NCBI GenBank assembly: GCA_025060695.1
Contig: JANXBH010000010.1
Coordinates: 1-60,446 of the forward strand
Direction: 5' to 3'
From: Caldifarciminota bacterium
GTDB taxonomy: Bacteria > Hydrothermota > Hydrothermia > LBFQ01 > DSFT01
DNA length: 60,446 nt
A program made the position numbers and the translations under genes. The notes under the pieces were generated by a model, which did no database searches, had not been told where the DNA came from, and was given only the letters and a program-made list of their open reading frames with translations. Positions 18,053 to 25,859 of the stretch are shown here, piece by piece (the first letter of the stretch is position 1; every line of letters begins with the position of its first letter).

Positions 18053-18612
18053 TTTCTAAGTCCTAATCCTACATTCAATATTGGAACGCTATAGTCAGGT
18101 CTAAAATAAAGACCAGATGAAAAACTAAAAAACTTCTTATGATAACATACAGAAAGAGAATTTAAAGAAAATAGAATACTGAAGTCTCTATAATCAAAAA
18201 TAAACTTTCCAATTCCATACATATACTTTTGGTTATATAACCTTAAGGGTCTTGCATTTAAATCAACATCGTAGATTAGTTCCGCCTTAAAGGAAAAGCT
18301 ATTTAAAATAACGTTTTTTACACCAAAATTAATCCTTAAATAGTTAGTTGTATCATGAAAATTCTCATATTTTTGAATATGATTTTGACTTGTTAAATTA
18401 AAATTTATACCTATCCTTTCATTTATATGTTTTTCAAAGCCCAAATTTAAAATATATTCAAGAAAACTCCTCTTACCTGTTGGAGTAGTTGAACTAATAA
18501 TAGTTTGTCCATAAAAACCATTTACAAATATATGATCCGAAATCTTTGCTTTTTCCACAGTTGAGTTATAACCAATGCAACCACTTAATAAAACAAATAA
18601 TAATCTTCTCAA
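18049..18612 (-). CDS. Putative outer-membrane lipoprotein, beta-barrel-like
   Basis: 187 residues. MRRLLFVLLSGC puts a lipobox Cys at residue 12, an exceptionally short signal. The rest alternates hydrophobic and polar residues in strand-like blocks (FGVKNVILNSFSFKAELIYD; FSSGLYFRP) and ends VGLGLRK, suggesting a small barrel. Start is TTG, directly against the shared palindrome, so the transcript would be leaderless. Heads the three-lipoprotein operon, divergent from rtcB. Confidence 0.65.
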   Translation of the reverse strand: MRRLLFVLLSGCIGYNSTVEKAKISDHIFVNGFYGQTIISSTTPTGKRSFLEYILNLGFEKHINERIGINFNLTSQNHIQKYENFHDTTNYLRINFGVKNVILNSFSFKAELIYDVDLNARPLRLYNQKYMYGIGKFIFDYRDFSILFSLNSLSVCYHKKFFSFSSGLYFRPDYSVPILNVGLGLRK

Positions 18613-18632
18613 ACTTTAAAATTTTAAAGTCT
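18613..18632. promoter_or_regulatory. Shared bidirectional palindromic promoter (lipoprotein operon / rtcB)
   Basis: The whole gap between the two start codons is ACTTTAAAATTTTAAAGTCT, with 18613-18630 a perfect 18-bp palindrome. A TTG start lies directly on its left, an ATG 2 bp to its right. Each strand carries TAAAAT at -10-like spacing to its own gene. Confidence 0.7.
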
Positions 18633-20081
18633 ATGAAAAATTGGAAAAAAATCTTGGAAAAAATTACTGATTATAAATGGAGAATTCCAAAGAGTTATAA
18701 AGATGGAATGAATGTAGATGGTATTATTTTTGCAACCGAAGATCTATTAAATGACATAATTGAAGAAGGGGAGGCATTAGAGCAAGTTGCTAATGTCGCA
18801 ACACTTCCAGGTATTGTAAAGTACTCCATAGCCATGCCTGATATACATTGGGGATATGGTTTTGCTATAGGAGGAGTAGCTGCATTTGATCCCGAAGATG
18901 GGGGTATAATAAGCCCGGGAGGAGTAGGTTATGATATAAATTGTGGAGTAAGAATTATAAGAACAAACTTGAAAGAAGAAGATATAGAAAAATATAAGAT
19001 AAAGCTTGCTGATAAATTATATAACTATGTTCCAAGTGGAGTAGGAGCAAGGAGTAAATTTAAATTTTCTGATAGTGAACTAGAAAGAATTACTCAGGAA
19101 GGTTTAAAGTATCTTAAAAAATTAGGATATACCTGGGAGGATGATCATAACCATATTGAAGAGTTTGGAAGTATGCCAGGTGCAGACTTTTCAAAAGTCA
19201 GCCAAACTGCAAAAGAAAGAGGAAGGGATCAACTTGGTACAATTGGAAGTGGTAATCATTTTTTAGAAGTTCAAGTAGTTGATGAAATATATGACGAAGA
19301 AATAGCAAAGAAATTGGGACTATTTAAGGGTCAAGTAGTAATTATGATACACTGTGGAAGCAGAGGTTTTGGTCATCAAATAGCAAGTGATTATATAAAG
19401 TCTTTTGATAGAATCTTGAGTAAATATAATATAAAACTAGTAGATAGGCAACTATCCTGTGCTCCTTTTAATTCAAACGAAGGTCAGGACTACTATAAGG
19501 CTATGGTATGTGCAGCAAATTTCGCATGGTCAAATAGACAGCTTATAACATACCAAGTAAGAAAGGCATTTAGTGAGGTTTTAAATAGAAGTGCAGAAAG
19601 TTTAGAAATGTCAATTTTATACGATGTTGCACATAATATTGCCAAATTAGAAGAGCACGATGGTAAAAAATTAGTAGTGCATAGAAAAGGTGCTACAAGA
19701 GCTTTACCAAAGGGACATAAACTATTACCTCCATCGTATAAGGATATAGGACAACCTGTTCTCATACCAGGAGATATGGGAAGTTATTCTTATATTTTAA
19801 TAGGAATGCCTAAGGCAATAGAGGAGTCCTTTGCAAGTTCTTGTCATGGTGCAGGTAGAGTGCTTTCAAGAACAAAGGCAAAAAAATTAGTTCAAAAATC
19901 TTCACTACTTAAAAGACTAACCGAAAAAGGAATAGTAGTAAGAGCAGAAAGTGATGCTACTTTATTAGAAGAAGCACCAGAAGCATATAAGGATGTAAGT
20001 AAAGTAGTAGAAGCAGTAGAATTAGCAGGTATTAGTAAAAAGGTAAGTAGAAATAGACCAATAATTGTAGTCAAAGGATAA
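18633..20081 (+). CDS. rtcB: RNA-splicing ligase RtcB
   Basis: 482-residue RtcB, a GTP- and Mn-dependent RNA ligase that joins 2',3'-cyclic-phosphate or 3'-phosphate ends to 5'-OH ends in tRNA splicing or RNA repair. Metal ligands and active site: GGVGYDINCGVRI (Cys), GTIGSGNHFLEVQ, IHCGSRGFGHQ, and the guanylated histidine in SCHGAGRVLSRTKAK. A longer frame opens at 18546, but the ATG at 18633 follows the palindrome and begins MKNWKKILEKI as in homologues. No archease or RtcA gene is adjacent. Confidence 0.96.
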   Translation: MKNWKKILEKITDYKWRIPKSYKDGMNVDGIIFATEDLLNDIIEEGEALEQVANVATLPGIVKYSIAMPDIHWGYGFAIGGVAAFDPEDGGIISPGGVGYDINCGVRIIRTNLKEEDIEKYKIKLADKLYNYVPSGVGARSKFKFSDSELERITQEGLKYLKKLGYTWEDDHNHIEEFGSMPGADFSKVSQTAKERGRDQLGTIGSGNHFLEVQVVDEIYDEEIAKKLGLFKGQVVIMIHCGSRGFGHQIASDYIKSFDRILSKYNIKLVDRQLSCAPFNSNEGQDYYKAMVCAANFAWSNRQLITYQVRKAFSEVLNRSAESLEMSILYDVAHNIAKLEEHDGKKLVVHRKGATRALPKGHKLLPPSYKDIGQPVLIPGDMGSYSYILIGMPKAIEESFASSCHGAGRVLSRTKAKKLVQKSSLLKRLTEKGIVVRAESDATLLEEAPEAYKDVSKVVEAVELAGISKKVSRNRPIIVVKG

Positions 20082-20087
20082 AGTTTT

Positions 20088-20468
20088 TTATTGTATTAAA
20101 TTTTCATATTTTTCAGCATTTAAAAGTTCATTCAACTCATTTTTATTTAAAATCTTTACTTTTGCTATCCAACCTGCACCGTATGGTTCCTGATTTACTT
20201 TCTCGGGATGTTCTTTTAGAATTTCATTTACTTCAATCACTTCGCAAGTTATAGGTGCATATACATCAGCAGCAGTTTTTACAGCTTCTAAAGTGGAAAT
20301 CGTTTCTCCTTTGTTATATTTTTGATTTACTTTTGGAAGTTCTACATATACTATATCTCCAAGCTGGCTTTGAGCATAATCAGTAATTCCAATAATTGCA
20401 TATTCTCCTTCAATTTTTACCCATTCATGGTCTTTGGTATATTTTAAATCTTTTGGATTATTTGCCAT
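20088..20468 (-). CDS. gcvH: Glycine cleavage system H protein
   Basis: 126-residue lipoyl carrier of the glycine cleavage complex. YTKDHEWVKIEGEYAIIGIT opens the protein and the lipoylated lysine is in STLEAVKTAADVYAP, near residue 64; NQEPYGAGWIAKVK is also standard. It stands alone here, 2.4 kb from gcvPA on the opposite strand; gcvT and gcvPB are not in the window. Confidence 0.97.
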   Translation of the reverse strand: MANNPKDLKYTKDHEWVKIEGEYAIIGITDYAQSQLGDIVYVELPKVNQKYNKGETISTLEAVKTAADVYAPITCEVIEVNEILKEHPEKVNQEPYGAGWIAKVKILNKNELNELLNAEKYENLIQ

Positions 20469-20484
20469 GCGAAAATTTTAAGGC
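20469..20484 (-). promoter_or_regulatory. Leaderless-type promoter of gcvH
   Basis: Minus strand GCCTTAAAATTTTCGC abuts the gcvH ATG at 20468. Confidence 0.6.
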
Positions 20485-20650
20485 TTTTTTAAAACTATGG
20501 ATTTTATCAGAAAAGAGCAAAAATAAATTTCGTAATTTATATTCTGTAGTGATTTACAAGGTCAAAATTTACCAAATTTTACAAGATTATTGAAAAAATA
20601 AGCTATCTTTCTTATGTTCGTGCTGATAAATCATCTTCAGCTATTAACAT

Positions 20651-21066
20651 TTAAACTGAGTTTCTACCATAATAGTTCCATAAAATTTCCATTGATAAGG
20701 ACTTATTGAACGAAATCAAAATAATGCTTCTTAGGAATTTATCTACATTACCACTACTTAAAGCAATTCTTCTAACTTCATAAGCGGAAAGAGAAACCTC
20801 CACATAATTAAAAAACATAATACCTAAATTTAAGCCATCTGACGATGTAAACTCAATAATCCTTGAATTCAAACCTGACTTTCTGGCTAAAAAATTAAAA
20901 AGTATAGCGTCATTGTAGCGAGAACTAACTATATTAAGGGTCTTCTGTTAACCAAGTTTTCTTTGATTTTGCAAAATTGAGAGCACTTCTTATAGTTTGT
21001 GAGTTTTTTGTCCTAAAATTGACGACTTGGCGAATTTGACTAATAAATACTAAACCATTTAAATAT
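20651..21066 (-). pseudogene. Decayed gene in two frames, unknown family
   Basis: On the minus strand one open frame (from about 21066 to a TAA near 20947) reads through SKYLNGLVFISQI, NFRTKNSQTIRSALNF and SKKTWLTEDP; a second frame takes over there and continues QKTLNIVSSRYNDAILFNFL to WNYYGRNSV, stopping at 20651. The join looks like a single frameshift in one older gene of at least 130 codons. No start signal or promoter motif precedes it. I do not recognise the family. Confidence 0.45.
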
Positions 21067-21270
21067 TTAGAGTGGTTTTTGAAACACCAAAAACCGAAAA
21101 AGAGCTAAAATTACCCAATAAATAATAGATAAAATCACGGAAATAATTTTTTCGCCCATCATGGCAAGAATAGATGTAAATGTTTTAACTTCACCATATT
21201 TGGTACTAGTTAAACCAATATGTATTTCAGAAAAAGTAATCACTTCTCCAGTCGGATATAAATAATTCAT
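21067..21270 (-). CDS. Small ORF with one membrane segment, doubtful
   Basis: A 67-residue frame from ATG at 21270: polar N-terminal half (YPTGEVITFSEIHIGL) and a hydrophobic stretch near residues 45-65 (ISVILSIIYWVILALF). It abuts the decayed gene and lacks both the local promoter motif and a Shine-Dalgarno site, so it may be another remnant of the same element. Confidence 0.3.
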   Translation of the reverse strand: MNYLYPTGEVITFSEIHIGLTSTKYGEVKTFTSILAMMGEKIISVILSIIYWVILALFRFLVFQKPL

Positions 21271-21282
21271 TATTTTTTTCAA

Positions 21283-21435
21283 TAATCAAAGCCAGAGAAA
21301 CAAAGAGAAAAGCATTTAAAATGAAAATTTCATAATATTAAAAACGGAGCTAAGCCCTTTATAAATTTCATATAAATGGGTAGGGGATATAAGAAACCTG
21401 TGTAAATTGAAAAGAGAAGAATTATTAAATTTCAA
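21283..21435. other. Intergenic stretch with a possible AT-rich hairpin
   Basis: With the preceding decayed ORFs this completes the only gap (about 20485-21435) without a convincing intact gene. At 21355-21380, CCCTTTATA can pair with TATAAATGGG (one bulged T) around a 7-nt loop. No repeat array, tRNA or transposase was seen. Confidence 0.3.
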
Positions 21436-22065
21436 TCATAATTTTAAAGCCTCAATACAAGTAAATCCTGCCTCTTTATAATAACCTTCCCTTATTTCTA
21501 AATTTTCAATAGGTTTCTCTTCTTGGGGTTTTTCAAACAAGGTTGATAAAACCCTTAAAATTCTAAAACCTGATAATTCAAGCATACTAACTACTTCATA
21601 GTAAGAGTAAAATGTTGCAATTTTATAAATAGGATGTTCCCTTTTTCTTTTATAATAATCTGCCCATGGAGAGTCTGATAATATTAGACCCAATACTACC
21701 CTTCCGCCATTTCTTAAAACTCTATAAGCTTCCTTTAAGGCTAAAAATGGATATTTTATAAAGCATATTGAAACCACTATTAAAACTAAATCAAAAGAAT
21801 TATTTTTGAATGGAAGATTTTCCGCTTTAGCTTTTACTACTTTGATATATCTTTCCTTTGCCAGCTTCAACATATTAAAAGAAATATCAATACCATATTT
21901 TATATTTATGCCACTTGCGAATCTTCCTGTTCCTACCCCAACTTCAAGACCCAAATTAAAACTGTTTAGGATTTTTTTGATACAATCAAGCTCAAGTTTA
22001 TAAGCACTCTTTCCGAATGGTTTTTCATACCACTCATCATATCTTTTGTAATAAGTATCAAACAT
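21436..22065 (-). CDS. Class I SAM-dependent methyltransferase
   Basis: 209 residues. LGLEVGVGTGRFASGI is SAM motif I; YGIDISFNMLKLAKER supplies the acidic residue for the ribose; LPFKNNSFDLVLIV and ALKEAYRVLRNGGRVVLG are motifs seen in the Methyltransf_11 group (UbiE-like small-molecule methylases). The substrate cannot be inferred. Start ATG at 22065 follows CTATAAAATTTTCTTA. Divergent from the barrel lipoprotein gene. Confidence 0.85.
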   Translation of the reverse strand: MFDTYYKRYDEWYEKPFGKSAYKLELDCIKKILNSFNLGLEVGVGTGRFASGINIKYGIDISFNMLKLAKERYIKVVKAKAENLPFKNNSFDLVLIVVSICFIKYPFLALKEAYRVLRNGGRVVLGLILSDSPWADYYKRKREHPIYKIATFYSYYEVVSMLELSGFRILRVLSTLFEKPQEEKPIENLEIREGYYKEAGFTCIEALKL

Positions 22066-22108
22066 TAAGAAAATTTTATAGTGAGTTTATTGCTTTAAAA
22101 TTTAAGTT
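22066..22108. promoter_or_regulatory. Divergent leaderless-type promoters (methyltransferase / barrel lipoprotein)
   Basis: Minus strand CTATAAAATTTTCTTA ends at the ATG at 22065. Plus strand GCTTTAAAATTTAAGTT ends at the ATG at 22109. Confidence 0.6.
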
Positions 22109-22765
22109 ATGAGGTTCTTATATATTTTTACCATCTTTTTTGGTAGTTGCACAACCTTTTCAACACTTCAAACTCCGCAAGTGGTGCCAAAAGATGAAGT
22201 AGGTTTTGGACTTTCACTATCCAATTCATGGGTGAGTGGGGGCGATGGAACAGTATTTATGCCTATCTCCATTCCATCACTTCAAGTAAGATATGGAATT
22301 GGTAATAAATCTGATATAGGCCTTCTTTTCGTTGGTCTTCCTGTTTTTGGTTCAACGTATATTGATTATAAATATCAATTTCTAAGCAATGAGATACTTG
22401 GAGCTTTTAGTATAGGAACAGGATTCTGGTTGTGGCCTGGTGATTTTTCTGATAATTTTTTTGATATAAGAAATCCAACGTTAATTTCTCCATTTGTTGG
22501 TATTAGTCTTGGAAATAAAAGAGTATACCTAGGTTCAAGAATTTATTACTATCATTTTTCGTACTTTAGCTCTACAGACAGTGTAAGAACATCATCTAGT
22601 TATATACTTATAACTCCAATTTTAGGGCTAACTCTTGGAAAGGGTAATTTTAAATTTGCTCCTGAGATTAATGTTGCAATACCTATCAGTTCAAGGCAAA
22701 ATAATGAAATAATTCTTCTTTTTACTTATTCAATAGGTATTTTGTATCTACCTACTGAGAAATAA
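22109..22765 (+). CDS. Putative outer-membrane barrel lipoprotein
   Basis: 218 residues. MRFLYIFTIFFGSC gives a lipobox Cys at residue 14. The mature part has repeated amphipathic strand patterns (VGFGLSLSNSWV; VRYGIGNKSDIGLLF; FSIGTGFWLWPGD; VYLGSRIYYYHFSYF) and reads like an 8-10 strand barrel. No named family recognised. It precedes the tRNA-Thr promoter by only a few bases. Confidence 0.65.
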   Translation: MRFLYIFTIFFGSCTTFSTLQTPQVVPKDEVGFGLSLSNSWVSGGDGTVFMPISIPSLQVRYGIGNKSDIGLLFVGLPVFGSTYIDYKYQFLSNEILGAFSIGTGFWLWPGDFSDNFFDIRNPTLISPFVGISLGNKRVYLGSRIYYYHFSYFSSTDSVRTSSSYILITPILGLTLGKGNFKFAPEINVAIPISSRQNNEIILLFTYSIGILYLPTEK

Positions 22766-22770
22766 CAAAA

Positions 22771-22788
22771 CTTTAAAATTTTGTATAT
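22771..22788 (+). promoter_or_regulatory. Promoter motif of tRNA-Thr / gcvPA
   Basis: CTTTAAAATTTTGTATAT, the same motif and spacing as before protein genes, here in front of an RNA gene. This argues that the motif directs transcription and is not a translation signal. Centre to tRNA G1 is 10.5 bp. Confidence 0.7.
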
Positions 22789-22861
22789 GCCGTTGTAGCT
22801 CAAGTGGTAGAGCGGGGCATTCGTAATGCCCAGGTTGCCGGTTCAAGCCCGGCCAACGGCT
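22789..22861 (+). tRNA. tRNA-Thr (CGT)
   Basis: Seventy-three nt fold into a full cloverleaf: acceptor GCCGTTG/CAACGGC, D stem GCTC/GAGC, anticodon stem GGGCA/TGCCC with loop TTCGTAA (anticodon CGT, reads ACG), variable loop AGGTT, T stem GCCGG/CCGGC with TTCAAGC, discriminator T. CCA is not encoded. The GC-rich stems stand out in this AT-rich region. The mature 5' end sits where the promoter motif predicts transcription to start, and a coding sequence begins one nt after the 3' end. Confidence 0.96.
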
Positions 22862-22862
22862 A

Positions 22863-24182
22863 TTGTTTGCAAGACATTATTTTGGTTTAAGTGATAAAGA
22901 GATAAAAGAGATATTGGAATATCTTGGACATGACAGCTTGGAAAACTTTTATAAATCTAAAATACCAAACTATTATGAATTAGATAATTTCAATTTACCA
23001 CTTTCACTAAGTGAAGAGGAGGCAAGAGAATATATTGAAAAATTAGGTAATCTAAATAGCTCTTTTAAAGTCTTTGCAGGTGGTGGTGCATACGACTGCT
23101 TTATTCCATCAGCAATAAATCAACTGCTATTAAGAAGTGAATTTTATACAGCATATACTCCATATCAGCCTGAAGTATCTCAAGGAACATTACAAGTAAT
23201 GTTTGAATTTCAGTCATTAATATGTGAACTAACTAAAATGGAAGTCTCAAATGCTTCAGTATACGATGGTGCAAGTGCTCTTGCAGAAGCAGTTTTAATG
23301 AGCTTTAGAATTAAAGAAAAATACAAAGTAATTATTCCAAAAAACTTAAATCCAAACTATAAAGAAGTTTTAAAGACATATTTACAAAATATCGACTCAA
23401 AAATTGTAGAGGTAGGCTTTGACAAAACAGGTAGAATTAATTTAGATGAACTAAGAGATAAAATTGATAATGAAACCGCAAGTGTAGTAATTCAAAATCC
23501 CAATTACTTTGGAATAATAGAGGAAGTTTTTGAGATAAGAGAAATTACAAGGTTAAAAAATGCACTATTAATTAGTGTTTTTGACCCTGTAAGTCTTGCT
23601 ATATTAGCTCCACCCGGAGAATACGATGCAGATATAGCTATAGGAGAAGGACAAGCATTAGGCATACCACTTTCATTTGGCGGACCATATGTAGGATTAT
23701 TTACTTCAAAAAAACAATATATTAGACAAATGCCAGGTAGAATAGTAGGAATAACAGAAGACGGTAGAGGAAAAAGAGGTTTTGTTACTGTACTACAGAC
23801 AAGAGAACAGCACATTAGAAGGGCAAAGGCTACAAGTAATATTTGTACAAATCAACAACTTATAGCAACAGCAGTGTGTATATACCTAACACTAATGGGA
23901 AGCGAAGGATTAAAGAGAGTTGCACTTATGAGCTTATATAAAGCGGAATATCTAAAGGAAAAAATAAAACATAAATTGGTTTTCAATAGTCCAACATTTA
24001 GAGAATTTGTTATTAGAACAAATAAAAAAGCTGAAGATGTTATACTTGAGTGTGCAAAAGAAGGATTTTTATTAGGTCCAAAAGTTAGTATTCTCGGGGA
24101 AAACTATTTATTAGTTGCGATAACTGAAAAAAGAAAGAAAGAAGAAATTGATAAATTAGCAGAAATACTATACAATATTTAA
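22863..24182 (+). CDS. gcvPA: Glycine dehydrogenase (decarboxylating) subunit 1
   Basis: 439-residue N-terminal half of the split P protein, which decarboxylates glycine with PLP and passes the aminomethyl group to GcvH. Landmarks: FKVFAGGGAYDCFIPSAI, YTPYQPEVSQGTLQVMFEFQ, ASVYDGASALAEA, GEGQALGIPLSFGGPYVG and REQHIRRAKATSNICTNQ. The partner gcvPB, which carries the PLP lysine, is not here. The only fitting start is TTG at 22863, one base after the tRNA-Thr discriminator; there is no room for a leader or Shine-Dalgarno site, so it appears cotranscribed with the tRNA. Confidence 0.95.
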   Translation: MFARHYFGLSDKEIKEILEYLGHDSLENFYKSKIPNYYELDNFNLPLSLSEEEAREYIEKLGNLNSSFKVFAGGGAYDCFIPSAINQLLLRSEFYTAYTPYQPEVSQGTLQVMFEFQSLICELTKMEVSNASVYDGASALAEAVLMSFRIKEKYKVIIPKNLNPNYKEVLKTYLQNIDSKIVEVGFDKTGRINLDELRDKIDNETASVVIQNPNYFGIIEEVFEIREITRLKNALLISVFDPVSLAILAPPGEYDADIAIGEGQALGIPLSFGGPYVGLFTSKKQYIRQMPGRIVGITEDGRGKRGFVTVLQTREQHIRRAKATSNICTNQQLIATAVCIYLTLMGSEGLKRVALMSLYKAEYLKEKIKHKLVFNSPTFREFVIRTNKKAEDVILECAKEGFLLGPKVSILGENYLLVAITEKRKKEEIDKLAEILYNI

Positions 24183-25498
24183 TCAGAAAGTATTTTCTCC
24201 TTCCTTAGTAAAACTCTATTTCCAACCTCATCAGTTCCAAAAAAATAAACATTTAGACTATCATTATAAAAATCCAACCTTACATAACCTCTATATTCAG
24301 CATTCATAAACTTAATATGTGGATTTTGTCTTAAAATTGTATCGCTTAAAGCCTTTAGCCCGCTTGGAGAGCTTACACCTGCCGTAATTACTTCATATGC
24401 TACTCTTTTTTTATCACATAGCACTTCACCAAAATAGAATACATGTGTATCTCCTGTACCAAAAATCACATTTTTCACATTTTTAATTTTACATAAAAAT
24501 TCCTTCTTTTCAGCATAGTATCCATCCCACTGGTCCACATTTAGTGGTTTATTATCTTTAAACATATCCATTATCATAACATTGTTTGCTACAAATTTCC
24601 ACTTTGACTTTGAATTTAAAACGCCACTTATTAGCCATTCTTTCTGCTCTTTGCCAAGCATAGTTCTTCCTTCACTAAAAGCCATTTTATAGCAGTTATC
24701 TCTTGGATTAAATGTGGGTCTACATACCATTTCATCTCTATACTGTCTTCCATCTATTAAAAACACCTCAACTAAATTTCCAATATTAAAACTTCTATAA
24801 ATCCTAAAACTATCGTTGTCTCTAATAGGGACATATTCAAAAAACGCCCTATATGCATCAATTAGCCTTCTTGGATTGTAGTATTTCATAGTCTTTCCAG
24901 AATAGTCGTTTACAACTTCGTGGTCATCCCATATAACATAAATCGGTATATTTCTTAGAGCTTCTTTTAGATATGGGTCAGTATAATATAACCTATACTT
25001 GGCTCTGTATGTGCTTAAATCGTTTGCATAAGGTGTAGGGTCAGGTCTTCTTGGATTTCTATATACACTATATTCATATATAAAATCTCCAAGAAATACT
25101 ATAATATCAACACTATCTTCTAAAAGGTATTTATACGACCAAAAGTAGTTTTCAGAAAAATGCTGACAGGAAAGTATTGCTATTTTAAACTTATTAGTAC
25201 TTCTTGGAAGTGTAATAGTTTTTCCTATAGGACTATATACATTATTGTATTTAAAGCGATAATAATAAGTTTTTCCAGAAGAGAGACCACTAATTAATAC
25301 TTTTACAGTCCAATCTCTTGAACTATCAGTTTTCACCTCACCTGACTTTACTATTTTATTAAATAAACTATCTTCAGCCACTTCGTATAAAACAGAAACA
25401 GGTCTATATGCTGATATTCTTGTCCAAATTACAAAAGAATTTGTATCTGCATCTCCTGACATTACAGAAAAATCAAAAAAAGTTATAAAATAAAGCAT
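24179..25498 (-). CDS. PhoD-like alkaline phosphatase / phosphodiesterase
   Basis: 439 residues. N-terminal Fn3-like PhoD domain (SGDADTNSFVIWTRI, then GLSSGKTYYYRFKY), then a metallophosphatase core: ILSCQHF, FLGDFIYEY, IYVIWDDHEVVNDYSG, LIDGRQYRD, NVMIMD and FGTGDTHVFYFGE. Such enzymes hydrolyse phosphate mono- or diesters outside the cytoplasm. N-terminus MLYFITFF is a very short hydrophobic run with no basic residue, and the promoter motif ends at this ATG, so a longer signal is unlikely. Confidence 0.9.
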   Translation of the reverse strand: MLYFITFFDFSVMSGDADTNSFVIWTRISAYRPVSVLYEVAEDSLFNKIVKSGEVKTDSSRDWTVKVLISGLSSGKTYYYRFKYNNVYSPIGKTITLPRSTNKFKIAILSCQHFSENYFWSYKYLLEDSVDIIVFLGDFIYEYSVYRNPRRPDPTPYANDLSTYRAKYRLYYTDPYLKEALRNIPIYVIWDDHEVVNDYSGKTMKYYNPRRLIDAYRAFFEYVPIRDNDSFRIYRSFNIGNLVEVFLIDGRQYRDEMVCRPTFNPRDNCYKMAFSEGRTMLGKEQKEWLISGVLNSKSKWKFVANNVMIMDMFKDNKPLNVDQWDGYYAEKKEFLCKIKNVKNVIFGTGDTHVFYFGEVLCDKKRVAYEVITAGVSSPSGLKALSDTILRQNPHIKFMNAEYRGYVRLDFYNDSLNVYFFGTDEVGNRVLLRKEKILSD

Positions 25499-25515
25499 AG
25501 GTCTAAATTTTATAG
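25499..25515 (-). promoter_or_regulatory. Leaderless-type promoter of the PhoD gene
   Basis: Minus strand CTATAAAATTTAGACCT, placed between the rhodanese-like stop codon and the ATG at 25498. Confidence 0.55.
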
Positions 25516-25839
25516 TTATCTAATTGTCCAATAGCATTCAATATCATTTTCTCTTAGAATATCGCATAAAGTAGAACTTTTTATTCCATCAGAGCATGCA
25601 ATAAGATAAACTTCATCCTTTTTGAAATTCTCTAAATGCTCCATATAGTTATAAAATTCCTCATTATCTTTAATATAAATATAAACATGAGGAACTTCTA
25701 ATTCTTTTCTTAAATAAATAAGAAGTTCTAACGGAATAGAAAAGAGATTTTTTATGTAAACCCCATTTATTATAGCACTTTCAAGCTTGTATAGTTCTTC
25801 CTTGTGCTTTTCAAAATCCTCAATAGTTCTTATCTCCAT
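25516..25839 (-). CDS. Rhodanese-like small protein
   Basis: 107 residues with a compact alpha/beta pattern and a C-terminal ACSDGIKSSTLCDILREN, resembling the rhodanese active-site loop (Cys followed by a basic/small turn and helix). Assignment is tentative; it could be a degenerate rhodanese or another small Rossmann-like fold. It shares a 20-bp palindromic promoter with the receiver-like gene on the other strand. Confidence 0.55.
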   Translation of the reverse strand: MEIRTIEDFEKHKEELYKLESAIINGVYIKNLFSIPLELLIYLRKELEVPHVYIYIKDNEEFYNYMEHLENFKKDEVYLIACSDGIKSSTLCDILRENDIECYWTIR

Positions 25840-25859
25840 ACCTTAAAATTTTAAAAGCT
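25840..25859. promoter_or_regulatory. Shared bidirectional palindromic promoter (rhodanese-like / receiver-like)
   Basis: ACCTTAAAATTTTAAAAGCT fills the whole space between the divergent ATGs at 25839 and 25860. The core TTAAAATTTTAA is a perfect palindrome. Confidence 0.7.

Noticed and set aside
18613-18632. Palindromic AT motif as a transcription terminator or generic operator
   Set aside because: It has no GC stem, it lies at gene starts rather than ends, and it keeps fixed spacing to start codons and to a tRNA. A repressor site is not excluded but would not explain use at about 30 unrelated genes.
18546-18632. N-terminal extension of rtcB to 18546
   Set aside because: It crosses the divergent promoter and the neighbouring gene; the ATG at 18633 gives the family N-terminus.
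20485-21435. CRISPR array or insertion sequence in the gene-poor patch
   Set aside because: No regularly spaced direct repeats, terminal inverted repeats or recognisable transposase were seen. No array was found elsewhere in the window either.
22771-22862. Glycine riboswitch before gcvPA
   Set aside because: The sequence upstream is a complete tRNA-Thr cloverleaf, with no room for a riboswitch.
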